Source: Deltaproteobacteria bacterium
GTDB lineage: Bacteria > Desulfobacterota > Desulfuromonadia > Geobacterales > JAJYBI01
Assembly (NCBI GenBank): GCA_021779095.1
Contig: JAJYBI010000013.1
Coordinates: 20,281 to 84,280, forward strand
Length of the DNA: 64,000 nucleotides
Direction: 5' to 3'
Within the stretch, counting starts at the first letter, position 1. Each line of letters opens with the position of its first letter. Below are positions 23,137-31,342 of this stretch, piece after piece. The position numbers and the translations under genes were made by a program. Below the pieces are notes generated by a model. That model ran no database searches, was not told the DNA's origin, and saw only the letters and a program-made list of their open reading frames with translations.

Positions 23137-26100
23137 CTACCCGGCACTACTTTCCGTCACCGCGCGCCGCTTCCGCCGCCGCATCACCAGCCGCAGCAGC
23201 CGGTCCATGTAGTAGTAGACCACCGGGGTGATGTAGAGTGTCAGGAGCTGTGAGACGATGAGCCCCCCCACCACCGCGAGCCCGAGGGTGCGGCGGGTAT
23301 CGGCGCCGGCGCCGACGCCAAGCGCGATGGGGAGCGTCCCCATAAGCGCCGCCATGGTGGTCATCATGATCGGCCGGAACCGGATGATCGCCCCCTCGAA
23401 GATGGCGTCCAGCGGCTTTTTCCCCTCCTTGCGCTCCGCCTCCAGGGCGAAGTCGATCATCATGATGGCGTTCTTCTTGACGATCCCGATGAGCATGATG
23501 ATCCCGACGAAGGCGTAAATGTTCAGCTCCTTGTGGAACGCCATGAGGGTGATCAGCGCCCCGAAGCCGGCGGCGGGAAGCCCGGACAGAATCGTGAGCG
23601 GGTGGACGTAGCTTTCGTACAGTATCCCCAGCACGATGTAGATGACGAGCACCGCCATGAGGAGCAGCACCCAGAGACCCCGCATGGACGACTGGAACGC
23701 CTGGGCCGTCCCCTGAAAGCTGGTGCTGATGGTCTGGGGGAGTGTCGTGCGGGCGAGCTTCTGCACGATCGGCAACGCGTCGCCAAGGGATATCCCCGGT
23801 TTCAGGTCGAAGGAGATGGTGACCGCCGGCAGCTGTCCCTGGTGGTTCACCGTCAGCGGGCCGAGACTGCGGGTGATGGTCGCCACGGTGTTGAGCGGCA
23901 CGAGCTGACCGCCGGTGGAGCGGACGTAGAGCATGGCGAGGGCCGAGGGGTCCTGCTGGTACCGGTCTTCCAGCTCCAGGATCACCTGGTACTGGTTATT
24001 GGGGGCGTAGATGGTAGAAACCTGACGGGAGCCGTAGGCGTAGTAAAGGGCGTCCTCCACCTGCTGTGCAGAGAGCCCGAGGGCGGCCGCCTTGTCCCGG
24101 TCTATCTCCACGTTCACCTGGGGGTTCTTGATCTGCAGGTCGCTCGTCACCTGCTGCAGCTGGGGAAGCGCCCGCATCTTCGCCTCGAATTCCGTGGCAT
24201 ACCGGTACAGTTCGTTCGTGTCCGGGCACTGCAGGGTGAACTGGTAGGGGCTCTTGGTGAGGCTCCCCCCGATCCGGATTGCGGGAAGGTTCTGCATGTA
24301 CATGCCGATACCGGGGACCTGCGCCACCTTGGGACGCAGCTCCTGGATGATCTCGTCGGCGGAGAGCTTCCGCTCGCTGCGGGGTTTCAGACGCATGAAC
24401 ATCCGGCCGGTGTTGTTGGCCACCGAAATGCCGCTGGCGCCGATGGCCGACATGAAGGCGTCGACGTTCGGGTCCCTTTTCACGATATCCATCAGCTCCT
24501 TCTGGTGCTTGATCATATCGGCGAAGGAGATCCCCTGGGCCGCCTCGGTGAAGGCGAAGATCTGTCCCGTGTCCTCCGACGGCATGAACCCGGTGGGCAT
24601 CCGCATGAACAGAACCATTGTTACCACGGTGAGGATGACCGTGACCGCCATGGTGGTGCGTCGTCGGTTCAGCACCGTCTGCAGGGTCCGCTCGTAGCCG
24701 TGCAGCACCCGGTCGAAGATCCGCTCCATGAACATATAGAGCCGCCCGTGTTTCTCCTGTCCCGGCGGCCGGAGGAACCGGCTGCAGAGCATGGGGGTCA
24801 GCGTCAGCGACACGAAGCCGGAGATAAGGATCGCCATGCTGATGGTGACGGCGAACTCGTGGAGTATCCGCCCCAGTATCCCCGGCATGAACAGGACGGG
24901 GATGAAGACCGCCACCAGCGACAGGGTCATGGAGAGGATGGTGAAGCCGATCTCCCGCGATCCTTTGAGCGACGCCTCCATCACCCCTTCGCCCTGCTCC
25001 ATGTGGCGGACGATATTCTCCAGCATGACGATGGCGTCGTCCACGACGAACCCGACGGAGAGGGTGAGCGCCATGAGGGAGATGTTGTCGATGCTGAACC
25101 CCATGAGGTACATGGCGGCAAAGGTGCCGATGATGGAGAACGGCAGCGCCAGGCTCGGAATGATGGTGGCTGAGACGTTGCGCAGGAAGAGAAAGATCAC
25201 CATGATGACGAGGCAGACGGTGAGGAGCAGGGTGAACTTGACATCCGCCACCGACGCACGGATGGAGACGGAACGGTCGTACAGGACGTTCAGGTCGACG
25301 GAGGCGGGTATCTGGGCGCGAAAGGACGGCAAGAGCTTCCTGATGCTGTCCACCACCTCGATGGTGTTTGTCCCCGGCTGGCGCTGGACGGCGAGGACCA
25401 CCCCGCGGACGCCCTGGTACCAGGCCGCCGCCTTGTTGTTCTCCACGCTGTCGATCACCTGCCCCAGCTGGTCGAGCCGGACCGGCGCCCCGTTGCGGTA
25501 GGCGACGACCAGCGGGCGGTACGCCGCCGCATTGTACAGCTGGCCGGTCGCCTGTATGTTGAACGCCTTGGTCTTGCCGTCCAGCACCCCGGTCGGCAGG
25601 TTCACATTACCCCGGTCGAGGGCGGCACCCACCTCGTCGATGCCGATCTGCCGGGTCGCCAGCGCCTGGGGATCCACCTGGGCGCGTACCGCGTACTTCT
25701 GGGCGCCGAAGACCGACACCTGGGCCACTCCGTCGATCATGGAGATCCGCTGCGCCATGAAGGTCTCCGCATACTCGTCAACCGTGTAGAGCGGCAGGGT
25801 CGGCGAGCTGAGCGCGAGATAGATGACCGGCTGATCGGCGGGGTTCACCTTGTTGAACGACGGCGGGGCCGGCATGTTCTGGGGGAGCTGGCGGGATGCC
25901 CGGGAGATGGCCGCCTGCACGTCCTGGGCGGCGGCGTCGATGTTACGGGAGAGGTTGAACTGGATGGTGATGCGGCTCGTGCCGGTGCCGTTGGTGGAGG
26001 TCATGGAATCGACCCCGGCGATGGTGGAGAACTGGCGCTCCAGCGGGGTCGCCACGGCGCTCGCCATGGTGTCCGGGTTGGCCCCCGGCAGGTTGGCACT

Positions 26101-26241
26101 CACCTGGATCGTGGGAAAATCTACGTTGGGGAGGTCGCTCACCGGCAAAAGACGATAGGCGGCAAGTCCGAAGATGAAGATGGCGAACATGACGAGCGAC
26201 GTCATGATCGGCCGGCGGATGAAGATCTCCGCTATGTTCAC
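23137..26241 (-). CDS. RND efflux inner-membrane transporter (HAE1/AcrB-MdtB type)
   Basis: A 1034-residue pump protein. The N-terminus IAEIFIRRPIMTSLVMFAIF and the first periplasmic segment YRLLPVSDLPNVDFPTIQVSA are typical of hydrophobe/amphiphile exporters. The proton-relay Asp pair appears in GFVVDDAIVMLENIVRHM (about residue 405). The second half repeats the fold, with GIVKKNAIMMIDFALEA and FRPIMMTTMAALMGTLPIALG. Length fits the 12-helix family. It forms a tripartite complex with the adaptor and TolC-like protein encoded just upstream, and its ATG overlaps the adaptor stop. A multidrug role is likely; the substrate is unknown. It is probably repressed by the TetR protein of the operon. 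Confidence 0.95.
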   Translation of the reverse strand: MNIAEIFIRRPIMTSLVMFAIFIFGLAAYRLLPVSDLPNVDFPTIQVSANLPGANPDTMASAVATPLERQFSTIAGVDSMTSTNGTGTSRITIQFNLSRNIDAAAQDVQAAISRASRQLPQNMPAPPSFNKVNPADQPVIYLALSSPTLPLYTVDEYAETFMAQRISMIDGVAQVSVFGAQKYAVRAQVDPQALATRQIGIDEVGAALDRGNVNLPTGVLDGKTKAFNIQATGQLYNAAAYRPLVVAYRNGAPVRLDQLGQVIDSVENNKAAAWYQGVRGVVLAVQRQPGTNTIEVVDSIRKLLPSFRAQIPASVDLNVLYDRSVSIRASVADVKFTLLLTVCLVIMVIFLFLRNVSATIIPSLALPFSIIGTFAAMYLMGFSIDNISLMALTLSVGFVVDDAIVMLENIVRHMEQGEGVMEASLKGSREIGFTILSMTLSLVAVFIPVLFMPGILGRILHEFAVTISMAILISGFVSLTLTPMLCSRFLRPPGQEKHGRLYMFMERIFDRVLHGYERTLQTVLNRRRTTMAVTVILTVVTMVLFMRMPTGFMPSEDTGQIFAFTEAAQGISFADMIKHQKELMDIVKRDPNVDAFMSAIGASGISVANNTGRMFMRLKPRSERKLSADEIIQELRPKVAQVPGIGMYMQNLPAIRIGGSLTKSPYQFTLQCPDTNELYRYATEFEAKMRALPQLQQVTSDLQIKNPQVNVEIDRDKAAALGLSAQQVEDALYYAYGSRQVSTIYAPNNQYQVILELEDRYQQDPSALAMLYVRSTGGQLVPLNTVATITRSLGPLTVNHQGQLPAVTISFDLKPGISLGDALPIVQKLARTTLPQTISTSFQGTAQAFQSSMRGLWVLLLMAVLVIYIVLGILYESYVHPLTILSGLPAAGFGALITLMAFHKELNIYAFVGIIMLIGIVKKNAIMMIDFALEAERKEGKKPLDAIFEGAIIRFRPIMMTTMAALMGTLPIALGVGAGADTRRTLGLAVVGGLIVSQLLTLYITPVVYYYMDRLLRLVMRRRKRRAVTESSAG

Positions 26242-27422
26242 GGAACGGCACCTGCCGTCCCCTTTGCCGGGGTGGCCGGAGTGGCCTTCACCTCGACCTT
26301 CGCGCCGGGGGAAAGACGCAGCTGGCCGTCGGTCACCACCGTCTCGCCCGACCCCACCCCCTTGTCGATGACGCTCTCGTCGTTCAGCGTCATCGAGACG
26401 GTCACCGGCCGGAGTTCCACTGTCCGGTCGGCCTTCACCACGAACACGAACTGCCCCTCCTGTCCGGTCTGGATCGCCCGGGTCGGGATCACCACCACGT
26501 TGGGCCGGCTCGTGAGGATGAGCGTCACATTCACGAACTGCCCCGGCCAGAGCCGGTGGTGCCGGTTGGGAAAGGTCCCCTTCAGCCTGATGGTGCCGGT
26601 GGTACTGTCCACGCTGTTGTCCAGAAAGCTAAACGTCCCCTCTTCCGGTCCCGCCGGGTCGTTGGGCACCTGCGCATCCACCCGCAACGGCCCGCCGGCC
26701 ATATGTTTCCGGAGTTCGACGAGGTCCTTCTCGGGGATGGAAAAGGTGGCATAGATGGGGCTTATCTGGTTGATCGTCACCAGGACCGGCACGTCGTTCG
26801 CCTTCACCAGGTTGCCGACCTGCACCGCCAGGTTTCCCGTCCGGCCGTCGATGGGGGATCGGATGAAGCAGTACCCCAGTTGAATCCGTGCATTTTCCAC
26901 CTGGGCCCGGTCGGCGTTGATTGCCGCCGTGTACGCATCGGCGTTGGCCCGCAGCTGGTCGTACTGATCCTGAGTAACGATCCCGTCCTTCAGGAGCTCC
27001 CCGTAGCGACGCGCCTGTTCCCGGGCAAACATCGCCTGGGCCTGATCCTTCGCCAGGGTCGCCTCAGCCTGTTTCAGGGCGGCTTTGAAGGGACGGGGAT
27101 CTATGGTAAAGAGGAGCTCCCCCTTCCGCACGTCCTGCCCCTCACGGAAGTGGACCCTGCTGATCTGGCCGTTCACCTGGGCCTTTACGGAAACCGTGTT
27201 GTACGCCTCAACGTTGCCGATGGCCCTGATCTGCACCGGCACGGTCTTCACGACCGGTGTGGTGACGGTCACCGGCACGGGGGGATTCGGTGTGACCACA
27301 CCCTTCTTCTCGCCGCTGCAGGCAGCCAGCGGCAGAACCATCAACAGTGCCAGACAGGCAGTCCATTTCCCCGGAGGTATTCCGCCGGCATCCAACCTGT
27401 TCCCAAAGATCATACGCGGCAA
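26238..27422 (-). CDS. RND efflux periplasmic adaptor lipoprotein (MFP/HlyD-like)
   Basis: A 394-residue membrane-fusion protein. The N-terminus has a lipoprotein signal with lipobox LAAC (C35). The biotinyl-lipoyl halves are AYNTVSVKAQVNGQISRVHF and FIRSPIDGRTGNLAVQVGNLV, flanking an alpha-hairpin (about 105-165), then beta-barrel and membrane-proximal domains. It bridges the inner-membrane RND pump to the TolC-like channel. The stop overlaps the pump start by 4 bases. The start may be the second ATG (MIFGNRL), but this does not change the mature protein. Confidence 0.94.
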   Translation of the reverse strand: MPRMIFGNRLDAGGIPPGKWTACLALLMVLPLAACSGEKKGVVTPNPPVPVTVTTPVVKTVPVQIRAIGNVEAYNTVSVKAQVNGQISRVHFREGQDVRKGELLFTIDPRPFKAALKQAEATLAKDQAQAMFAREQARRYGELLKDGIVTQDQYDQLRANADAYTAAINADRAQVENARIQLGYCFIRSPIDGRTGNLAVQVGNLVKANDVPVLVTINQISPIYATFSIPEKDLVELRKHMAGGPLRVDAQVPNDPAGPEEGTFSFLDNSVDSTTGTIRLKGTFPNRHHRLWPGQFVNVTLILTSRPNVVVIPTRAIQTGQEGQFVFVVKADRTVELRPVTVSMTLNDESVIDKGVGSGETVVTDGQLRLSPGAKVEVKATPATPAKGTAGAVP

Positions 27423-27450
27423 CTCCGAGTTATAGCGAACGGGTCGGTGT

Positions 27451-28962
27451 CTATTCGTTCTTCGCCTTGTCGTACAGCGCGTCCATAGCCTTCTCGTTCA
27501 CCGAGATCCCCTCGCGCTCGAAGAGTTCGCCGGTGGTCATCAAGAGCTGGGTAAGCGCCTTGTTGTAGTCGGAGAGCGCCTGGATCTCGTTCCCCTTGGC
27601 GATCACCTGGTTGTTCAGCTCGTCCAGGACGTCCTTGGTCGTCGCCAGCCCCACCCTCTGCTTCTTGATGTACGCGTCGAGCACCTGATCCGCATACGCC
27701 CGGCCACGGGCGGTGACATCCAGCTGTTTGTACCCGGAATCGACGGCGCGGATCGACGTGCGCACATCGGTAGCGATGGACTCCTCCAGACTCCTGATCT
27801 GCACCTTCGTCTGGTCCACCTTGAGCCGGCTCTTGATGTAGTCGTTCTCCGCCGCATCGTTGCCCAGGGGATAGGAGAGCTGCACGCCGACGGTCCAGAC
27901 CGGATACTGCCCCGAAACGACCCGGTCGAGGTCACGGCTGTAAGTCGGTGCGAGCCCCCCCAGTGCCGCGGAGGCGGTGAGGTCGACCTGTGGCAGCACC
28001 TGGTTCCTCGCCACCCGCGCCTGGAGCTCGCTCGTCTTGAGGGCTACGCGCTGCTGCTGCAGTTCGGGCCGCAGAGCCAGCGCCTTTTTCACGAGCTCCG
28101 CCTCGTCCGCCTTGTATGGATCGCGGAACGGCTTATCCACCGGCACGATCTCCGTCACCGGCGGCATCTGCAGGAGGTAACGCAAGGTGTCCACCTGGTC
28201 GCGGTAGGCGTGCTCCGCGTCGATGACCCCCTTCTGCTGGGTCGCCAGTCCGAACTCCGCGTTCGTGATCTCCATCGCCGGCAGCACCCCCGCCTGCACC
28301 TGAAGATTCGTATTGTTCAGGATCGTCTCCGCCAGCTTCACAGAGGTCCTTTTCACATCCAGGTTCTCCCGCAGATAGTACAGCTGGTAATACTGGGTCA
28401 TGACCTGGGAGACGATAGCCAGCAGCTTGGTGCGGAACTGCTGCCGTGCGCTTTCCTTGCCGAACTTCGCCACGCTGATGTTCAGCTCCGTGGTTTCGGT
28501 GCCGAAGTTCTTCAGCAGTGGCTGGTCAAGCGAGAAGGTGACGTTGGACTGAAAGTAGTTGTTGAGGGTATTTGCTCCTATAAAATTGTTGTGGTTCCAG
28601 CTGTTGTTGAGAGAGGCTCCCACCGTCCCACCCGTGGGGAGGAGCTGGTTGATGCCCGCATTGAACTGCGTATTCCGCTGGCGGCTGACCCCCACGCCTG
28701 AGGTGAAGGAGTTTGACAGCAGGTTGGTGGAATCCTGGTAGCTGGTGAGGATGGACAGGCCCGGATCGTAGATTCCCCGGTACTTGCCGATGTCGGCTAT
28801 CGCCTGGGCCGGGTTGTACAGCTCCGCCTGCACGTCCAGGTTCTTCTCCACCGCCATCCGGATGGCGTCCTTCAGCGACAGGTTCACGCTCCCCTCGTCG
28901 GCATGGACCACCGTTCCCGTTGCAATAACCAGCATGGCACAGATGCCTAATATCCGCTTCAT
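27451..28962 (-). CDS. TolC-family outer-membrane efflux protein
   Basis: A 503-residue protein from ATG 28962; the ORF-track extension runs back into the tetR reading frame and is rejected. A signal peptide (MKRILGICAMLVIATGTVVHA) is followed by two OEP repeats: LSLKDAIRMAVEKNLDVQA in the first and DEAELVKKALALRPELQQQR in the second, with long coiled-coil helices that would form the periplasmic tunnel. The ATG shares one base with the tetR stop (TGATG). It is the outer-membrane duct for the co-transcribed pump. Confidence 0.94.
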   Translation of the reverse strand: MKRILGICAMLVIATGTVVHADEGSVNLSLKDAIRMAVEKNLDVQAELYNPAQAIADIGKYRGIYDPGLSILTSYQDSTNLLSNSFTSGVGVSRQRNTQFNAGINQLLPTGGTVGASLNNSWNHNNFIGANTLNNYFQSNVTFSLDQPLLKNFGTETTELNISVAKFGKESARQQFRTKLLAIVSQVMTQYYQLYYLRENLDVKRTSVKLAETILNNTNLQVQAGVLPAMEITNAEFGLATQQKGVIDAEHAYRDQVDTLRYLLQMPPVTEIVPVDKPFRDPYKADEAELVKKALALRPELQQQRVALKTSELQARVARNQVLPQVDLTASAALGGLAPTYSRDLDRVVSGQYPVWTVGVQLSYPLGNDAAENDYIKSRLKVDQTKVQIRSLEESIATDVRTSIRAVDSGYKQLDVTARGRAYADQVLDAYIKKQRVGLATTKDVLDELNNQVIAKGNEIQALSDYNKALTQLLMTTGELFEREGISVNEKAMDALYDKAKNE

Positions 28963-29543
28963 CACACCCCGTTCCTCCTTGCAAGTCCGTTCAGAATAAG
29001 TTCCACACACGCGTCGGGTGCATAGAGGGCATCGTCCTCCACCATCATGGCAAACACATATCCCCGGATCGTACTGAACACGACCTTCGCCACCGCAGCG
29101 GGGTCGCACGGACCGAACGCTCCGGAGGCGACCCCCTCGGCGACGATCCGTTCGATGATGGCACGGCGTGACCGGAAGAACTCCTGCTTCCGCTCGCTCG
29201 CGAAGGCGAACCCCGCCGCCCTTCCGTGCAGCATAATGATCTCGCGCTGGCGGGCGGCGAAAGACAGACTGCACCGGATAAAGGCGGCAAGCGCCTCCAC
29301 GGGTTCCTGCACCCCGTCGAGTGCACTCTTCGTCTCCCGCGCCAGCTCGTCCATCCACTCGGTCATCAGCGTGAGATAGAGGGCTTCCTTCCCCTTGAAA
29401 TAGAGATAGACGCAGGCCGGGCTGATCCCTGCCTCGCCCGCAATGGCCCGCATGCTGGCCTCACCGTACCCCTGCTCCGAGAACAGCTTCTTCCCCGCAT
29501 CGAGGATCTTTTTCCTCGTTTCGCCACCGGTTCGCTCAGACAT
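28962..29543 (-). CDS. TetR/AcrR-family repressor of the efflux operon
   Basis: A 193-residue regulator. The N-terminal TetR helix-turn-helix (about 8-55) reads TRKKILDAGKKLFSEQGYGEASMRAIAGEAGISPACVYLYFKGKEAL in outline, and the C-terminal part is an all-helical ligand-binding domain. It heads the operon tetR-tolC-MFP-RND and should repress it until a pump substrate binds. A perfect palindrome TGAACAATTGTTCA lies two bases before its ATG and overlaps the -10 box. No Shine-Dalgarno sequence is present, and the predicted transcript may begin at the ATG itself. Confidence 0.94.
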   Translation of the reverse strand: MSERTGGETRKKILDAGKKLFSEQGYGEASMRAIAGEAGISPACVYLYFKGKEALYLTLMTEWMDELARETKSALDGVQEPVEALAAFIRCSLSFAARQREIIMLHGRAAGFAFASERKQEFFRSRRAIIERIVAEGVASGAFGPCDPAAVAKVVFSTIRGYVFAMMVEDDALYAPDACVELILNGLARRNGV

Positions 29544-29544
29544 G

Positions 29545-29558
29545 TGAACAATTGTTCA
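29545..29558. promoter_or_regulatory. TetR operator palindrome
   Basis: TGAACAATTGTTCA is a perfect 14-base palindrome ending two bases from the tetR ATG and covering the proposed -10 box. Similar palindromes upstream of AcrR-type genes are autoregulatory sites. That the neighbouring TetR protein binds it is inference. Confidence 0.75.
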
Positions 29559-29579
29559 GCAGGCTCCGCGTTTTGTCAA
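29551..29579 (-). promoter_or_regulatory. Promoter of the tetR-tolC-MFP-RND operon (possibly leaderless)
   Basis: On the minus strand TTGACA (29579-29574), a 17-base spacer and AACAAT (29556-29551) are followed after 7 bases by the ATG of tetR at 29543. That spacing places the transcription start at or next to the initiation codon. Confidence 0.6.
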
Positions 29580-29637
29580 TGTTAAATGTTGCGGCAACGC
29601 GATGCAGGATACACGAACATGACCTGCAACTTTTTTG

Positions 29638-29666
29638 TTGCATTCGAAAAACCGCCGTGCTATACA
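29638..29666 (+). promoter_or_regulatory. Promoter of tRNA-Leu
   Basis: TTGCAT (29638-29643), a 17-base spacer and TATACA (29661-29666) lie 12 bases before the first base of the tRNA, giving a good sigma-70 promoter in the expected place. Confidence 0.7.
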
Positions 29667-29678
29667 GTGAGTCCCTTT

Positions 29679-29765
29679 GCCGAAGTGGCGGAATTGGTAG
29701 ACGCGCTAGATTCAGGTTCTAGTTCTCGAAAGGGAGTGCTGGTTCGATTCCAGTCTTCGGCACCA
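29679..29765 (+). tRNA. tRNA-Leu (anticodon CAG)
   Basis: An 87-nucleotide class-II tRNA. The acceptor stem GCCGAAG pairs with CTTCGGC, followed by A and an encoded CCA. The anticodon stem-loop CTAGA-TTCAGGT-TCTAG gives anticodon CAG, reading CUG leucine codons. A long variable arm follows (TTCTCGAAAGGGAG), and the T-arm has GGTTCGATTCC. It has its own promoter and a strong terminator, so it is a single-gene transcript. Confidence 0.97.
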
Positions 29766-29776
29766 TAAAGAAACGA

Positions 29777-29812
29777 GGGGTTACGGTTCAGGCCGTAACC
29801 CCTTTTTCTTTT
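29777..29812 (+). terminator. Intrinsic terminator of tRNA-Leu
   Basis: GGGGTTACGG (29777-29786) pairs perfectly with CCGTAACCCC (29793-29802) over a 6-base loop, followed by TTTTTCTTTT. Confidence 0.93.
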
Positions 29813-29942
29813 CCGGTCCACCTTCGGGCGCTATCCAGTCCGCCCCCTCCCGACACCCCGGCTTCGTCAGGGAGCGGATGGTGCAGGCCGAGTCGCGGAC
29901 GCGGACGGTACGCCGTTCAGGCGACAGGAGTGAATGGGTGCG

Positions 29943-30239
29943 TCAGTGAAAGACGACCCCTTTTGCCAGCACCTTCACCGTGCAGTTGTCCACGCACACC
30001 TCGGCATCTTCCACGGCCAGTTCGGCCAGCTTTTCTCCCCTGGATTCGATTTCATCATACTTCGCGTCAAGGTCCGTATCGCGGTCGAACCCCCACGCAC
30101 CGTAGGGAACCAGGAGTCTCATGCCGTCCGGATCGCCCGTATCCGTCATATGGGTATGGTAGTCAAGGACGAAACCGGAATCTCCCTGCGAGATGCGGTA
30201 GCCGCCCCACTCGTTGCTTTTCTCGAATGCAGTTGCCAT
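29943..30239 (-). CDS. Small acidic hypothetical protein (98 aa)
   Basis: I do not recognise this protein. ATG 30239 is preceded by AAGGAGGATGTC, an excellent ribosome site, so the gene is probably real. The product is acidic, begins MATAFEKSNEWGGYRISQGD, has DYHTHMTDTGDPDGMRLLVPYG in the middle, and ends with a segment containing two cysteines (EVCVDNCTVKVL). There is no signal peptide or membrane helix. It appears to be a single gene between the tRNA terminator and the pirin gene, with a 144-base spacer to pirin. No function can be assigned. Confidence 0.7.
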   Translation of the reverse strand: MATAFEKSNEWGGYRISQGDSGFVLDYHTHMTDTGDPDGMRLLVPYGAWGFDRDTDLDAKYDEIESRGEKLAELAVEDAEVCVDNCTVKVLAKGVVFH

Positions 30240-30383
30240 GACATCCTCCTTTCGAAGCTATTTGCCACACTGTTATTTTACAATGGATTGGCGTTGCGAC
30301 GAGCAACAATATCGCGGTGCGGGAGAATCGCTCTGAAAAGCGAGGCAGCGGCGAATGCCGTCGATCCTCCGGTGTTGCGTGCG

Positions 30384-31292
30384 TCACCGTTGCTTGATGA
30401 AGGTCCCCTTCTCGTACTCCTCGAAGGCGAGCCGGAGTTCCTCCTGCGTGTTCATGACGATGGGGCCGTACCAGGCCACCGGCTCCCTCAGCGGCCGGCC
30501 GGCGAGAAACAGAAACCGCACCGGGCTCTCCCCCGCCTCCACCATGATCCCGCTTCCGGTCCGCTCGTACAGGACCACCGTCTCCGGGCCGCAGAGGCAG
30601 GGCCGATCCAGGTCCATCCATCCCGCCCCCGCCATCTCGTAGGCGAAGGGGTCGCGCCGCTCGTCGAACCAGCCGCCGCCGTCCAGCACGTAGGCGATGG
30701 CGGTATGCCCCTCCTTCACCGAATGACGGAAGATAGTCCCGGCGGGTACGCTCACGTCCAGCATCTCCGGCTCGATGACGATGTCCCGCACCGGCCCCTG
30801 GACGCCGTTCACCGTACCACTCACCACCTTCACCCGGGCTCCCGATTCCAGCACAACCTCCGGAATCTCCGACGCCTTCACGTCCCGGTAGCGCGGCTCC
30901 ATCATCTTCCGGTCGGCGGGGAGGTTCGCCCAGAACTGGAACCCCCACATCGTCCCCGTGGGGCTTGTCTGCGGCATCTCCTGGTGGATGATGCCGCTCC
31001 CCGCGGTCATCCACTGCAGGTCGCCGGCACCGATCACCCCGCTGTTCCCCATGCTGTCGCCGTGTTCCACGAGCCCCTCCAGGACGTAGGTGATGGTCTC
31101 GATCCCCCGGTGCGGGTGCCAGGGGAAGCCGGGGAGGTACTCGGCGGGGTTGGCGGTGTGGAAGTCGTCCAGCATGAGAAACGGGTCGAAGAGCGGCACC
31201 TGGGAATAGCCGAAGGCACGCTTGAGATGGACGCCGGCCCCCTCGACGGTGGGCCGGCTCTTGAGTATCCGGTCGATGCGGCGGCTGGTCAC
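30384..31292 (-). CDS. Pirin-family bicupin protein
   Basis: A 302-residue pirin. The N-terminal cupin has the metal-binding HPHRGIETITYVLEG and a later GIIHQEMP; the DDFHTANPAEYLPGFPWH segment is typical. A C-terminal pirin domain (about 180-300) follows. Bacterial pirins bind Fe and some have quercetin 2,3-dioxygenase activity; others act as regulators, so the cellular role here is open. The His ligands are intact. It lies 50 bases downstream of the amidohydrolase on the same strand and may be co-transcribed with it. Confidence 0.93.
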   Translation of the reverse strand: MTSRRIDRILKSRPTVEGAGVHLKRAFGYSQVPLFDPFLMLDDFHTANPAEYLPGFPWHPHRGIETITYVLEGLVEHGDSMGNSGVIGAGDLQWMTAGSGIIHQEMPQTSPTGTMWGFQFWANLPADRKMMEPRYRDVKASEIPEVVLESGARVKVVSGTVNGVQGPVRDIVIEPEMLDVSVPAGTIFRHSVKEGHTAIAYVLDGGGWFDERRDPFAYEMAGAGWMDLDRPCLCGPETVVLYERTGSGIMVEAGESPVRFLFLAGRPLREPVAWYGPIVMNTQEELRLAFEEYEKGTFIKQR

Positions 31293-31342
31293 GGTGGTAC
31301 CTCCTGATGTGAAGTGGACGTCGAATGCACTTCACCAGTGTA

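Noticed and set aside
29679-29765. tRNA-Leu as an integration (att) site
   Set aside because: No integrase gene and no duplicated tRNA 3' end were noticed in the following kilobases.
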